Notes: generated by a model from the letters alone, not told the origin. A stretch of DNA of 64,000 nt from Saccharicrinis aurantiacus (GCF_001660705.2 NZ_LYBV02000031.1:124001-188000); one strand, 5' to 3'. Shown: positions 1-8,656, numbered from the stretch's first letter. Translations and numbers: made by a program.

Positions 1-320
1 TCTAATCTTCCGATAGGAAATATACGTGTTGGATATTTAATGAAATCAATGATGTTATTTTTCTCCACTTTCGTGTCGGTAGTACAAACAATGCCTACGG
101 GTTTGTTAAAAGCAATATAAACCGGCTTTTCTTTTTGTTGACCAACTAATTTTCCTTTTACACGAACCTCGTCGCCATCTTGCACTTTAGTACCCATTTC
201 AGGAACCTTACCATTAATGGTTACTTTTTTAGCATCAATTAATTTATCGGCCTCTCTGCGAGAGCAGTATCCAATTTCACTTAGGTATTTATTAATTCTA
301 ACAGGCTGTTCTAACTTCAT
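1..320 (-). CDS. rluF: RluF-like 23S rRNA pseudouridine synthase (3' part missing)
   Basis: The N-terminal 106 residues of an S4-domain pseudouridine synthase; the rest lies beyond the left edge. The S4 RNA-binding domain is visible from about residue 8 (INKYLSEIGYCSRREADKLI). It is followed by the family segment YIAFNKPVGIVCTT and then RIFPIGRL, which in RluB/RluF/RsuA proteins runs straight into the catalytic aspartate, here just cut off. The NIIDFI segment between them matches RluF, which modifies U2604 of 23S rRNA, better than RluB. The start ATG is the revcomp of bases 318-320. The gene is divergent from the MBL hydrolase. The family is sure; the exact target base is inferred from similarity. 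Confidence 0.85.
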   Translation of the reverse strand, partial: MKLEQPVRINKYLSEIGYCSRREADKLIDAKKVTINGKVPEMGTKVQDGDEVRVKGKLVGQQKEKPVYIAFNKPVGIVCTTDTKVEKNNIIDFIKYPTRIFPIGRL

Positions 321-381
321 AAAATAACAAAATTACAGATGCATATAGCAAGTAATAATTCAATAATATGCAAAAGTACAC

Positions 382-389
382 TACTTTTG
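382..389 (+). promoter_or_regulatory. Bacteroidota -7 promoter box (TACTTTTG)
   Basis: A perfect TAnnTTTG box lies 15 bases before the ATG at 404. It falls inside the longer reading frame that opens at 368, which argues that 368 is not the start. No clear -33 TTG/TTTG element is seen at the usual distance. Confidence 0.5.
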
Positions 390-403
390 CCAATAAAAGA
401 ATT

Positions 404-1252
404 ATGCAATTATATAAGATTGAAACCGGCAATTTTATGGCCGATGGAGGTGCGTTGTTTGGTGTTGTACCCAAAGTAATATGGGAAAAAAGATACCCGT
501 GTAACGATCAGAATTATTGTAACCTAAGCATGCGATGTTTGCTTATAAAAACTGAAGGTAGAGTAATTTTAATTGATACAGGTGTAGGTAATAAACAATC
601 AGAACAGTTTTTTTCGTATCAACATTTGAATGGAGATGATAGTTTACATCAATCGTTTGCTAATGTGGAGGTTGGACTTCACGAAGTGACTGATGTTGTT
701 TTAACTCATCTACATTTCGATCATTGTGGAGGAGCTGTTGAAAAGGACGAAAAAGGTGTATTAAAAGCAACTTTTCCCAATGCAAAATATTGGGCCGCAC
801 AATCGCAATGGGATAATTATTTGAGTTCGAATGTTAGAGAAGGTTCGGTATATTTTAAGGAAAATATGATGCCTATATTTGAATCAGGAAACCTTGAGTT
901 GATTGATGAAAATACTGAATTATGCCCAGGCATTGAGCTAAGAATATTTAATGGGCATACCAAAGGACAAGTTATTCCTTTTATCAAATATAAAAATACC
1001 ACTATAGTTTACACCGGTGATTTAATACCGGTTATGGCTAGTTTACCAACTGCATGGGTTTCGGCCTATGATACAGATCCGATTACATCAATGGAAGAGA
1101 AAACCGCGTTTTTAAGTGAAGCGGCGGATAATAATTATACCTTATTTTTTGAGCACGATTTATACAATGAGTGCTGCACTTTGTTGAAAACCGAGAGGGG
1201 AATAAAGAGTAAAGAATCCTTCAAATTAGAAGAAATTGATAACTATTTATAA
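404..1252 (+). CDS. MBL-fold metallo-hydrolase
   Basis: A 282-residue metallo-beta-lactamase-fold hydrolase. The metal-binding motif HLHFDH is at residues 102-107. A further His in the segment NGHTKGQ, an Asp in YTGDL and a His in FFEHDLY near the C-terminus fit the remaining zinc ligands of the fold. There is no signal peptide, so it should be cytoplasmic. The substrate cannot be told; relatives include quorum-sensing lactonases and many uncharacterised hydrolases. The ATG at 404 is preferred over 368 because a promoter box overlaps the longer version and the family usually begins at the MQLYKIETGNF segment. It stands alone. Confidence 0.85.
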   Translation: MQLYKIETGNFMADGGALFGVVPKVIWEKRYPCNDQNYCNLSMRCLLIKTEGRVILIDTGVGNKQSEQFFSYQHLNGDDSLHQSFANVEVGLHEVTDVVLTHLHFDHCGGAVEKDEKGVLKATFPNAKYWAAQSQWDNYLSSNVREGSVYFKENMMPIFESGNLELIDENTELCPGIELRIFNGHTKGQVIPFIKYKNTTIVYTGDLIPVMASLPTAWVSAYDTDPITSMEEKTAFLSEAADNNYTLFFEHDLYNECCTLLKTERGIKSKESFKLEEIDNYL

Positions 1253-1277
1253 AGGAGTATTCTCTTATTCTGATAGG

Positions 1278-1370
1278 GAGTTTATTCGAAACTGGGTCGC
1301 ATTAAACTCAAACTAAACTCATACCAAATTCAATTTAAACTCATATTAAATTCGATATTTATCGAGTTTA
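1278..1370. repeat. cluster of GAGTTTA / TAAACTC heptamers
   Basis: Five copies of one heptamer lie within 93 bases: GAGTTTA at 1278 and 1364, and its complement TAAACTC at 1303, 1314 and 1336. The 1336 and 1364 copies could form a hairpin. The cluster lies between the MBL gene and pdxH, so it could be an operator array or the remains of a repeat. Confidence 0.45.
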
Positions 1371-1512
1371 GTATGTATTAAGTGTGTTTTTAGTTTGGAT
1401 GAATTCCGAAGCAGGTACCACTGTGTTGCGAAGATGAGCCTTTAATGCTTGGTTTATTTAAAGGCATAAAAACAAAGCTTAGAGTGCATTGTTTTATTTT
1501 AAAATTGATGCG

Positions 1513-2151
1513 ATGTTAAGAGATTTATCCAAAATAAGAAAGGACTTTGATAAAGCCAAACTTGATGAAAATGATATTGGTGCTTCGCCAATAGATACTT
1601 TTAAAATGTGGTTGAGTGATGCAATAGAAAATGCCTGTGTTGAACCAACTGCAATGACTCTTTCAACAGTTTCTAAAGATGGTATCCCATCTTCAAGAAT
1701 TCTGTTATTAAAGAATATCAGTGATAGTGGCGATTTTTGGTTTTATACCAATTATGGTAGTCGGAAGGGTAATGAATTAAAGGATAAACCTTATGCTGCA
1801 CTAAACTTTTTTTGGCCGCAATTAGAACGTCAGGTTCGAATTGTTGGAATGGCCTCTAAGTTAAAGGAGAAGGAAAGTGATGATTATTTTAATTCTCGTC
1901 CAAAGGATAGTCAGCTTAGTGCGATAATATCTCCGCAGAGCCAGGTTGTTGAAAGTAGAGAGCAGTTAGAAAAGTGGTATGAAGAGGCTATGGAGTCCAA
2001 TAAAAGTATTAAGCGTCCGAGTAATTGGGGAGGTTATAAATTGATTCCTACTGAAATAGAATTTTGGCAAGGAAGAGTTGGGCGTTTGCACGATAGAATA
2101 AGGTTTAAACTAAATCAAGGAGATTGGCTTAAGGAGAGGTTAGCGCCTTGA
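1513..2151 (+). CDS. pdxH: Pyridoxamine 5'-phosphate oxidase
   Basis: PdxH oxidises pyridoxamine or pyridoxine 5'-phosphate to pyridoxal 5'-phosphate with FMN, the last step of vitamin B6 synthesis and salvage. The 212-residue protein has the family hallmarks in order: PSSRILLLKN and FYTNYGSRKG (FMN phosphate contacts), FFWPQLERQVRI, and the C-terminal block PTEIEFWQGRVGRLHDRI. The length is normal. An in-frame TTG at 1489 would add eight residues, but the ATG at 1513 matches the family start. A terminator follows at 2173. Confidence 0.97.
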   Translation: MLRDLSKIRKDFDKAKLDENDIGASPIDTFKMWLSDAIENACVEPTAMTLSTVSKDGIPSSRILLLKNISDSGDFWFYTNYGSRKGNELKDKPYAALNFFWPQLERQVRIVGMASKLKEKESDDYFNSRPKDSQLSAIISPQSQVVESREQLEKWYEEAMESNKSIKRPSNWGGYKLIPTEIEFWQGRVGRLHDRIRFKLNQGDWLKERLAP

Positions 2152-2172
2152 TAACAATATAGTTAAAAAAGT

Positions 2173-2209
2173 AAACGCCCTGAATTAAGTATCCAGAGCG
2201 TTTGTTTTT
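2173..2209. terminator. Bidirectional terminator between pdxH and the COG2403 gene
   Basis: AAACGCCCTG pairs with CAGAGCGTTT (one mismatch read on plus, a G-U wobble on minus) around a short loop. T-rich tails follow on both strands. It sits between two convergent genes. Confidence 0.75.
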
Positions 2210-3469
2210 CTATATCTTTTTTAAGAATTTCTGTATTGTTGATTTTATATTGGGAGTGCCTAATTCTTGAAATTGCGACCTAACTTTCACAATGGGTTTA
2301 TTAATTCTTAGGGCTTTATTCATATTAAAAGGAGTATCCATAAGTACTAAATCACAATTTGCTTGGTTTAAGTAATCTTGCAATTTATTGAGCTCGCTAG
2401 TTTCAAACTTTGTAACAGGGTATATCTTCGAATTCTCATACATTAGTACATCAGATGCTCCGTACTTATCCGCAGCAATGCAGGTTGAAAATTGAGTTTT
2501 CGACTTGTTTGTAAATTCTACCAAAGCTACTTTTTTCTCCCAAATTAGTTCAAAGTCATCTGCTTCAATTGGTGATGCAGCTTCAATTATTACCGCTTTG
2601 TTATTTAATTCGAGTACTTTCTTTCGTAATTTAAGAATTGTAGAAGGTTCAGCTATGCATACCTTATCTATAATAACTACATCTGAAAGACTAATATTAA
2701 CATCTATGGGTTGATTAAAAGAACCATCAATTAGTTTATCAGGATTAATTATAGTTATCAACAAGTCTGGTTTAAAAAAAGGCATGTCTTCATTGGCATT
2801 TTCCCAAACTATAATGTCGCAATCAGCAGAATCTTTATCAATTTTATTTAAAACATCATGGTAATCAATGCCTGTATAAACATTGGTTCCATTGGCAATT
2901 TGTTGTTTTATTTCTTCTTTCTCAATGCTCGAATACGGAGAGTACTCCAAGTCAGATAGCTTTGAGAAGCTTTGCGTAATTTTTTCTTTTATGTCGCCTT
3001 CAGGTACTGGGTGTTTAACTACTACACTTTTTAGTCCTGCTAGTTTTAATTGCTCTACTACTTTACAGGATACTTGAGTTTTAGTAGCATCTGATCCGCA
3101 AACTGCAATTACAGGTTTCAAGTGTTTTAACATGGTAGTATTAGCCCCTAAAATTTTAAAGTCGGCTCCGGCAGCTTGTATTTCTGTGGCTAAAGTAATT
3201 ATTTGTTTTTGAGAGTAATTGCTTTTGGCAATAACACATTCTTCAATGTCATACCTTTTAATTACCGAGTGTAATTCATCTTCTTTATAGATAGGAATAC
3301 CTAAAGGATACGCCTTTCCTGTGAGTTGAATTGGGTAGTTCTGGTTTAATATAAGGTTTGCTTGATCTGATAAAAAAGCAATAACTTTATAATTAGGGTT
3401 ATTCTTAAAATAAACGTTAAAACTATGAAATGCTCTCCCTAAATCACCAATAATTAATACGTTCCTCAT
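2210..3469 (-). CDS. COG2403-like GTPase (putative cyclic 2,3-diphosphoglycerate synthetase family)
   Basis: A 419-residue protein recognised by family blocks of COG2403 (named for archaeal cyclic 2,3-diphosphoglycerate synthetase): a Rossmann-like N-terminus (VLIIGDLGRAFHSF), VVKHPVPEGD at about 150, GIDYHDVL, an aspartate-rich strand followed by FFKPDLLI, and VVIIDKV with KAVIIEA. Bacterial members have no known function. The notable feature is the nucleotide-binding loop: relatives have a GxGKS/T-type motif, while here residues 122-136 read IAVCGSDATKTQVSC. Lys130 and Thr131 are kept, but the glycine before the lysine is gone. NTP binding may be altered or lost. It sits alone, convergent with pdxH. 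Confidence 0.7.
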   Translation of the reverse strand: MRNVLIIGDLGRAFHSFNVYFKNNPNYKVIAFLSDQANLILNQNYPIQLTGKAYPLGIPIYKEDELHSVIKRYDIEECVIAKSNYSQKQIITLATEIQAAGADFKILGANTTMLKHLKPVIAVCGSDATKTQVSCKVVEQLKLAGLKSVVVKHPVPEGDIKEKITQSFSKLSDLEYSPYSSIEKEEIKQQIANGTNVYTGIDYHDVLNKIDKDSADCDIIVWENANEDMPFFKPDLLITIINPDKLIDGSFNQPIDVNISLSDVVIIDKVCIAEPSTILKLRKKVLELNNKAVIIEAASPIEADDFELIWEKKVALVEFTNKSKTQFSTCIAADKYGASDVLMYENSKIYPVTKFETSELNKLQDYLNQANCDLVLMDTPFNMNKALRINKPIVKVRSQFQELGTPNIKSTIQKFLKKI

Positions 3470-3538
3470 GAGGTTTATTTTACAAATTAATTTGTACTTT
3501 GAAGTAGCAATAATGCAGGCTTCTGAACAACTTTAATC

Positions 3539-3566
3539 AGCCGTAGTTTTACTATTACATACGGCT
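3539..3566. other. small intergenic hairpin
   Basis: AGCCGTA and TACGGCT form a perfect 7-base stem with a 14-base loop, between the divergent COG2403 gene and acpH. No T-run follows, so it is not a normal terminator. It could act in the acpH leader. Confidence 0.35.
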
Positions 3567-3660
3567 ATCAGCGTCGGAATAAAAATACTCAATAATTAAG
3601 GGAACAAACTAACCATAAGTAAGGTATAAGTATCCTTTTATCAAAAAACAGTTTTGCTCA

Positions 3661-4242
3661 ATGAATTTTCTGGCCCATATATATTTATCAGGTAATAATC
3701 AGCAAATAATGTTGGGTAACTTTATTGCCGATTATGTAAAAGGTAATCAATATGAGAAGTATGCACCTGAGGTTCAGAAGGGGATATTACTGCACCGAAA
3801 AATTGATGGCTTTACAGATAAACACCCTATTGTTAAGCAAAGTGCTCAGCGATTTAAAGAAAGCTACGGACGATACTCATCTGTAGTAATTGATGTGGTT
3901 TATGATCATTATTTAGCTAATGCTTGGCCGAATTATTCTTCGGTTCCTCTTGGTGAGTTTGTAAGTAAAACCCATCAATATTTAATGAAGAATTACTTTA
4001 TGCTTCCTGCTAGAGTAAAAGGGTTTTTACCATTTTTAATTAAAAGTCGGAGGCTTGAAAATTATAAGAACTTGCAAGATATAGAGCGGTCGCTAGCCAT
4101 AATGGCAAAAAACACTTCGCTTCCTGATAAATCAGAAGAAGCCATTGAAGTAATGAGTAATCATTATCCTCTATTTGAAGATGAATTTGCCTTATTTTTT
4201 AGTGAGATGCGTCAGATGGTGTATGCTGAACTAAACCCATAA
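3661..4242 (+). CDS. acpH: Acyl carrier protein phosphodiesterase (AcpH/YajB family)
   Basis: AcpH removes the 4'-phosphopantetheine arm from acyl carrier protein, turning holo-ACP back to apo-ACP. The 193-residue protein matches the family end to end. It starts MNFLAHIYLS and has Asp24 in GNFIADYVKG, His45 and Asp49 in HRKIDGFTD, and Asp82-His83 in VVYDHYLA, the HD-like metal-binding set. The length is typical. It ends 28 bases before the convergent ilvA, with no clear terminator between. Confidence 0.9.
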   Translation: MNFLAHIYLSGNNQQIMLGNFIADYVKGNQYEKYAPEVQKGILLHRKIDGFTDKHPIVKQSAQRFKESYGRYSSVVIDVVYDHYLANAWPNYSSVPLGEFVSKTHQYLMKNYFMLPARVKGFLPFLIKSRRLENYKNLQDIERSLAIMAKNTSLPDKSEEAIEVMSNHYPLFEDEFALFFSEMRQMVYAELNP

Positions 4243-4270
4243 CTCAGCATAATTCCAATATACGATATGG

Positions 4271-5524
4271 TTAAATTAGGTATTGAAATAAATCGGGTCT
4301 CTCATTCAGGTATTCCGCAACAAAACCATTTTCAAGCATTCTTTCCTGTAATCCTTCAAAATCATCTTTGTGCTGTAACTCTATACCAATTAAGGCAGGA
4401 CCACGTTCTCGACTTGTTTTTTTACGGTATTCAAAATGGGTAATATCATCAGTAGGCCCTAATACACGATCAACAAAATCGCGCAAAGCACCAGAACGTT
4501 GTGGGAAACGAACAATAAAATAGTGTTTTAGGCCTTCGTAAAGTAGCGAGCGTTCCTTAATTTCTTCGGTACGCGTAATGTCGTTATTACTTCCGCTAAC
4601 AATACAAATTACATTTTTGCCTTTTATTTCTTTCTCATAAAACTTAAGAGCAGCAATACTCAATGCACCCGCAGGTTCAACCACAATGGCATCGTAGTTA
4701 TACAGTTCTAATATTTTAGTGCATATCTTACCTTCAGGAACTAAAACAATATCATCCACTACCTTTTTGCATATATCAAAGGTAATCTCTCCTACTCTTT
4801 GCACGGCTGCACCATCAACAAACTTATCAATATTTTCGAGGGTAACCAGTTCGCCTGCAGCAATAGAATCCTTCATGGCAGGTGCTCCGGCAGGTTCAAC
4901 GCCAATAATTTTTGTTTCAGGATGAATTTGTTTCATATAACTTCCCAAACCAGAAATTAAACCACCACCACCAATGGGAGCAAAAATATAATCAATTGGC
5001 TTATCGGTTTGCATGTCAATTTCAAGACCAACCGTGGCTTGCCCCTCAATTATTTTTGCATCATCAAATGGATGGATAAATGTTTTACCACTTTGAGTAC
5101 ATTCTGCCATGGCCGATTTGTAAGCATCGTCAAAAGTATCTCCGGTAAGTACCACTTTAGCAAAATCCTGACCGAACATACGTACCTGATTTACTTTCTG
5201 TTTAGGCGTAGTAGTTGGCATATAAATAACCCCATGTATACCAAGTTTGTGACACGAATAGGCAACACCCTGAGCATGGTTTCCGGCGCTGGCACATACA
5301 ATACCGGCCTTTGATTGATTCTCAGAAAGGCTTTTCATTTTATTATAAGCACCTCTAATCTTATAGGATCTAACCACATGCAAGTCTTCGCGCTTTAGCA
5401 TTATGTTAGAATCAAACTTTAGCGATAGCTGCCTATTTTCCATTAAAGGTGTATTTTCTATTACATCATTTAATGTTGATTTAGCAGCAATGATTTCTTC
5501 TATACGCGGAAAATATGTAGTCAT
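4271..5524 (-). CDS. ilvA: Threonine dehydratase (threonine ammonia-lyase, biosynthetic type)
   Basis: A PLP enzyme that deaminates threonine to 2-oxobutanoate, the first step of isoleucine synthesis. Lys55 in VRSYKIRGAY is the Schiff-base lysine. The glycine-rich phosphate loop is seen as GGGGLISGLG, and the C-terminal catalytic part ends with IVSGSNNDI. A single ACT-like regulatory domain follows from about residue 333 (YFIVRFPQRSGALRDFV), so isoleucine feedback is expected. The 417-residue length fits the one-ACT form rather than the 514-residue E. coli form. It stands alone, with a promoter box at 5693. Confidence 0.95.
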   Translation of the reverse strand: MTTYFPRIEEIIAAKSTLNDVIENTPLMENRQLSLKFDSNIMLKREDLHVVRSYKIRGAYNKMKSLSENQSKAGIVCASAGNHAQGVAYSCHKLGIHGVIYMPTTTPKQKVNQVRMFGQDFAKVVLTGDTFDDAYKSAMAECTQSGKTFIHPFDDAKIIEGQATVGLEIDMQTDKPIDYIFAPIGGGGLISGLGSYMKQIHPETKIIGVEPAGAPAMKDSIAAGELVTLENIDKFVDGAAVQRVGEITFDICKKVVDDIVLVPEGKICTKILELYNYDAIVVEPAGALSIAALKFYEKEIKGKNVICIVSGSNNDITRTEEIKERSLLYEGLKHYFIVRFPQRSGALRDFVDRVLGPTDDITHFEYRKKTSRERGPALIGIELQHKDDFEGLQERMLENGFVAEYLNERPDLFQYLI

Positions 5525-5692
5525 CTTATTATAATAAAATTTAAAGCAATGTAGCTTTTTAATGGAGATAGGTATTAGCAGTTATTTATAATAATATGGA
5601 AAACCATCGAGCAATATCTTGATCTAATTGGCCTCAGCTTAAAATCAATTTGTCACTCTCGTAATTCCTCTAAAATCATAAATAACTTGTTG

Positions 5693-5700
5693 CAAATATA
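5693..5700 (-). promoter_or_regulatory. -7 promoter box for ilvA (TATATTTG on minus)
   Basis: A perfect TAnnTTTG match on the minus strand implies an ilvA leader of about 160 bases. No convincing -33 element was seen. The leader could encode a very short peptide with Ile and Leu codons (MILEELRE), but no clear terminator/antiterminator pair accompanies it. The other bases of 5525-5773 show nothing I recognise. Confidence 0.4.
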
Positions 5701-5773
5701 GGCATTTAGCTAAGATGCAGCTTTAAATTCTGTTAATTTGGTGAAATGCTTCAAGCAAGAATAGTACATTAAA

Positions 5774-5851
5774 ATGACAAGCACAGCTTCAGTTATTTTG
5801 TATGGTTTGTTTCTTTCTGCTATTTTAGTCCTCCATTCAAAAAAGAGTTAA
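5774..5851 (+). CDS. possible 25-residue membrane peptide upstream of the LamG regulator
   Basis: A short open frame, ATG at 5774 to TAA at 5851, encodes a 25-residue peptide. Its middle (VILYGLFLSAILVL) is hydrophobic enough to cross a membrane once, and its end is basic (HSKKS). It ends eight bases before the next ATG on the same strand. It could be a small membrane protein, a leader peptide, or chance. There is no homology evidence. Confidence 0.25.
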   Translation: MTSTASVILYGLFLSAILVLHSKKS

Positions 5852-5859
5852 AGCCGTCT

Positions 5860-7941
5860 ATGATATCAGCATCTGTAAAAAAAATAAGTCTTGTGTTAGG
5901 TTTGTTCTTAACCTGCTGTATGGCTTCTATTTATGCACAGCAAAATAGTAGTGCCCTTATTTTTTCTGATGATTTATACCACATGGCTAAACATGTGGAT
6001 GGACTGCAGCCCATTGCAGATGATGCTGTGCGGCCATCAGTTGTTGCATTTATTCCGAATAAGGAAGCCTTACAGATTAATAACTCCCGCAAGGATGCGA
6101 TTTCTGTATCACTTTGGTTTTGTCCTCAAAATATCAAAGCACATCCAGGTACACTGTTTGGCGAGAATGAGAATTTTTATTTTAGATACCTATCTAATAA
6201 TCAATTGCAGTTTAATCTTTATTTGCGCCATGATATTAACACAGATGCTTTGGTGAATGAAGGCCAGTGGCAGCATGCCGGTTTTACCATTACCAAAGAT
6301 GGTGAACTGAGTATTTATTATAATGGCGATTTGGTTTTGCAGGATACCCTAAGAGTGGATTGGAATCAAAAGAAGAGTTCGTTTATTGTGGGCAACGATA
6401 AATACAATATGGGAGCTGAGGGTAAGCTTGACAAGTTGAATGTTTGGGACACGGTGTTAACACCCGAAGAAATGAAGGCCATTTACACGCGTCAGTTAAT
6501 TGATCCTGTGCTCGATTATAAATTACAAGCCTATCTGCCTTTAAAAGAAAATGCCATTGATGTTTCCAATAATGCATGCAAAACAGATAAAATACAAAAC
6601 ATATTATTTGAAGAGGATAAAGAACGTGGATCGGTTGCTCATTTTACGAGTGATAGCTCGCTGATTAAATTCTCAGGTGTTACGCTAGGCAAACAGCAAA
6701 CGGTGGCTCTTTGGGTAAAACCTAAAAACGACAGATATGTTGCTGCATTGGTTGGGAACAATGATTTTAGTTTACGTTACTCCTATACAAAAGGACAACT
6801 TTGGTACTCGGTGCCTCTGTTGTATTTGCTAGAATCGGAGCGGTTTAAGGTAAAAAAAGATAATTGGATGCACGTAGCAGTAACGCTTAGCTACAATCAT
6901 AAAATATCTTTTTATTTAAATGGAGTACTGCTTAGCGAGCATTCTATAGCGGATCAAACAGGAGGAGCTAATTTTATTGAATTAGGAAGGAGCCTTTGGA
7001 ATGCAGGTGATTCGTACAAAGGTGCTATGTCGGAGGTATTGATATGGGATCGCTTATTGAGTGCTAACGAGATAAAGGATGTGTATAACGGGAAGCTTAA
7101 GTTGGCACAGAAGCAGAAATCATACTTAGCTTATTACTTTGCTTTAGTCTTGGTTTGTATGCTTTTATTGGCATTGCTCATTATCAAAAAACGCAGAAAT
7201 AAGAAAACTATCGGTAATCAGAATATTAAAAGAGAGTTGCTCCTTCCGAAACAAAATGCCATTTATTTTTACGATAAGTTTAGGGCTTTTGATGCTGATG
7301 GCAACAATGTTTCAGCAGAATTTACACCAACCTTAATTCGATTATTCACCTTGTTTATTTTATACCCAAAAGTGTATAATAGGAATGTTACTTCGGCCGA
7401 AATATCTTCCATTTTATGGGATGCGGATACTGCTAGTCAGCAAAAAAATAACAGAAATACAAATGTGCATCGCTTGCGCGCGATTTTTAAGAAGATGGGA
7501 GGAATACAACTTTTGTTTCAGGATAAAAGTTGGTTTATTGAAACATCAGAGGCTACTTATATTGATGTTAACCAGTTTGAGCATCACTTATCTAATACTA
7601 CAGATAAGATTGCCTTACAGAGCTTAAGATTGGACTCAAATTTACACAACGATGGGTTTGATGCTATTATTTCGTTATTGAATGATCAGCATTTAAAGTT
7701 ACTTGCAGAACTTTGTGAAGGGGCCTCTGAAGGCAAGAATTATGTGCGAATGGCTCATCTTTCCTTACTTTGGTTAAGTGTGGATTCTCTTTCTGATACT
7801 GCTTTGAGATACAGAATAAGAGCCTTATTGCACTTACAGCAAAAGCAAAATGCTTTGAATGCTTATCAACAATTTTGTAAAAACTATCAACAGATGCTTC
7901 ACGAGGCTTTTGAAATAAGGTTTGATGAGTTGATAAAATAA
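5860..7941 (+). CDS. Membrane-spanning LamG-domain regulator with SARP-like DNA-binding end
   Basis: A 693-residue protein with a clear layout. A signal peptide (to about residue 26, ending IYA-Q) is followed by two concanavalin/LamG-like domains (about 35-210 and 235-410), each with the WxHxxxT and SFYLNG / SIYYNG strand pattern and a C-terminal LxxVWDxxLxxEE-type helix. One membrane segment lies at about 421-442, followed by basic residues (KKRRNKK). A winged-helix domain (about 455-575) has the SARP/OmpR-type sequence NRNTNVHRLRAIF and GGIQLLF, and a helical TPR/BTAD-like tail runs to the end. This reads as a one-component regulator: carbohydrate or surface sensing outside the inner membrane and DNA binding inside. 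The ligand and target genes are unknown. It is tail-to-tail with the FNR-like gene, seven bases apart. Confidence 0.75.
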   Translation: MISASVKKISLVLGLFLTCCMASIYAQQNSSALIFSDDLYHMAKHVDGLQPIADDAVRPSVVAFIPNKEALQINNSRKDAISVSLWFCPQNIKAHPGTLFGENENFYFRYLSNNQLQFNLYLRHDINTDALVNEGQWQHAGFTITKDGELSIYYNGDLVLQDTLRVDWNQKKSSFIVGNDKYNMGAEGKLDKLNVWDTVLTPEEMKAIYTRQLIDPVLDYKLQAYLPLKENAIDVSNNACKTDKIQNILFEEDKERGSVAHFTSDSSLIKFSGVTLGKQQTVALWVKPKNDRYVAALVGNNDFSLRYSYTKGQLWYSVPLLYLLESERFKVKKDNWMHVAVTLSYNHKISFYLNGVLLSEHSIADQTGGANFIELGRSLWNAGDSYKGAMSEVLIWDRLLSANEIKDVYNGKLKLAQKQKSYLAYYFALVLVCMLLLALLIIKKRRNKKTIGNQNIKRELLLPKQNAIYFYDKFRAFDADGNNVSAEFTPTLIRLFTLFILYPKVYNRNVTSAEISSILWDADTASQQKNNRNTNVHRLRAIFKKMGGIQLLFQDKSWFIETSEATYIDVNQFEHHLSNTTDKIALQSLRLDSNLHNDGFDAIISLLNDQHLKLLAELCEGASEGKNYVRMAHLSLLWLSVDSLSDTALRYRIRALLHLQQKQNALNAYQQFCKNYQQMLHEAFEIRFDELIK

Positions 7942-7948
7942 AGTTGTA

Positions 7949-8656
7949 TTATCCCTCTAAAAAGTAACCACTCTCGCTCAACTCAGCTTCAATTTTACTG
8001 GAGTTGAGAATACCAATTTTTTTGCCTTTGGTGCTTACCAAGCCTTCTTTTTTGAGGGCTGATATTACCCGAATGACTTGCTCTTGAGAGGTGCCAGCAA
8101 ATTCAGCAATATCCTTACGAGAGAACGTGAGATTAAAGAACTCATTATCCTGTCCGAATTTACGTTGTATAAAAAGCAGGCCATTAATTACCTTATCCTT
8201 CACGGTCATACGCCCAAATAGCTTGGCATTTGATTCACTCTTTTGAAGCTGGTCGGCATAAAAAAGCATAAAATCGTACATCAGCTCCGGTGTTTTGTGC
8301 AGCATATCTATTAATATATCCGATTGAAAGTGACACAAAATGGTATCCTGCATGGCACTTGCACTAATATCGTAAACATAGTTTGTTCCAAAACCTCGGT
8401 GCCCTACTATCTCGCCATCTTTTGAAAGGCGTATTATCTGACTACTACTATCATCGATGCTTTTATAAACTTTAACAGCACCCTGAAAGATAAAGTATAA
8501 ACCACTTACAGGTGCACCCTCGAGAATAAACTGTTGCCCATTTTGGCATTTAAACGTGCTTTTACGTTCAATATAGCTTTGCATACTCTCTCGTTCAATG
8601 TGCTTTTTTATTAAGCAATTGTTATTGGTACATTCTTTACAAGTGGTTTTATTCAT
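7949..8656 (-). CDS. Crp/Fnr-family regulator with FNR-type cysteines (copy 1)
   Basis: A 235-residue regulator with a cyclic-nucleotide-binding-like beta barrel (about 30-130), a long dimer helix and a C-terminal Crp-type helix-turn-helix (SRKDIAEFAGTSQEQVIRVI, about 178-197). The N-terminal cysteines are Cys6-x2-Cys9-x4-Cys14, and Cys108 sits in DTILCHF. E. coli FNR has C20-x2-C23-x5-C29 and C122 in the same place, 93 residues after C29, against 94 here. A [4Fe-4S] oxygen or NO sensor is therefore a reasonable inference. Cys37 is extra. It is downstream of the nitrate importer genes on the same strand, separated from them by a repeat-rich 375-base region. Confidence 0.85.
   Translation of the reverse strand: MNKTTCKECTNNNCLIKKHIERESMQSYIERKSTFKCQNGQQFILEGAPVSGLYFIFQGAVKVYKSIDDSSSQIIRLSKDGEIVGHRGFGTNYVYDISASAMQDTILCHFQSDILIDMLHKTPELMYDFMLFYADQLQKSESNAKLFGRMTVKDKVINGLLFIQRKFGQDNEFFNLTFSRKDIAEFAGTSQEQVIRVISALKKEGLVSTKGKKIGILNSSKIEAELSESGYFLEG

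Noticed and set aside
5009-5314. 101-residue plus-strand frame opposite ilvA
   Set aside because: Antisense shadow of a well-conserved gene, with no domain of its own.
5525-5700. ilvA attenuator with leader peptide MILEELRE
   Set aside because: The peptide has only one Ile and two Leu codons, and no convincing terminator/antiterminator pair lies before the start.
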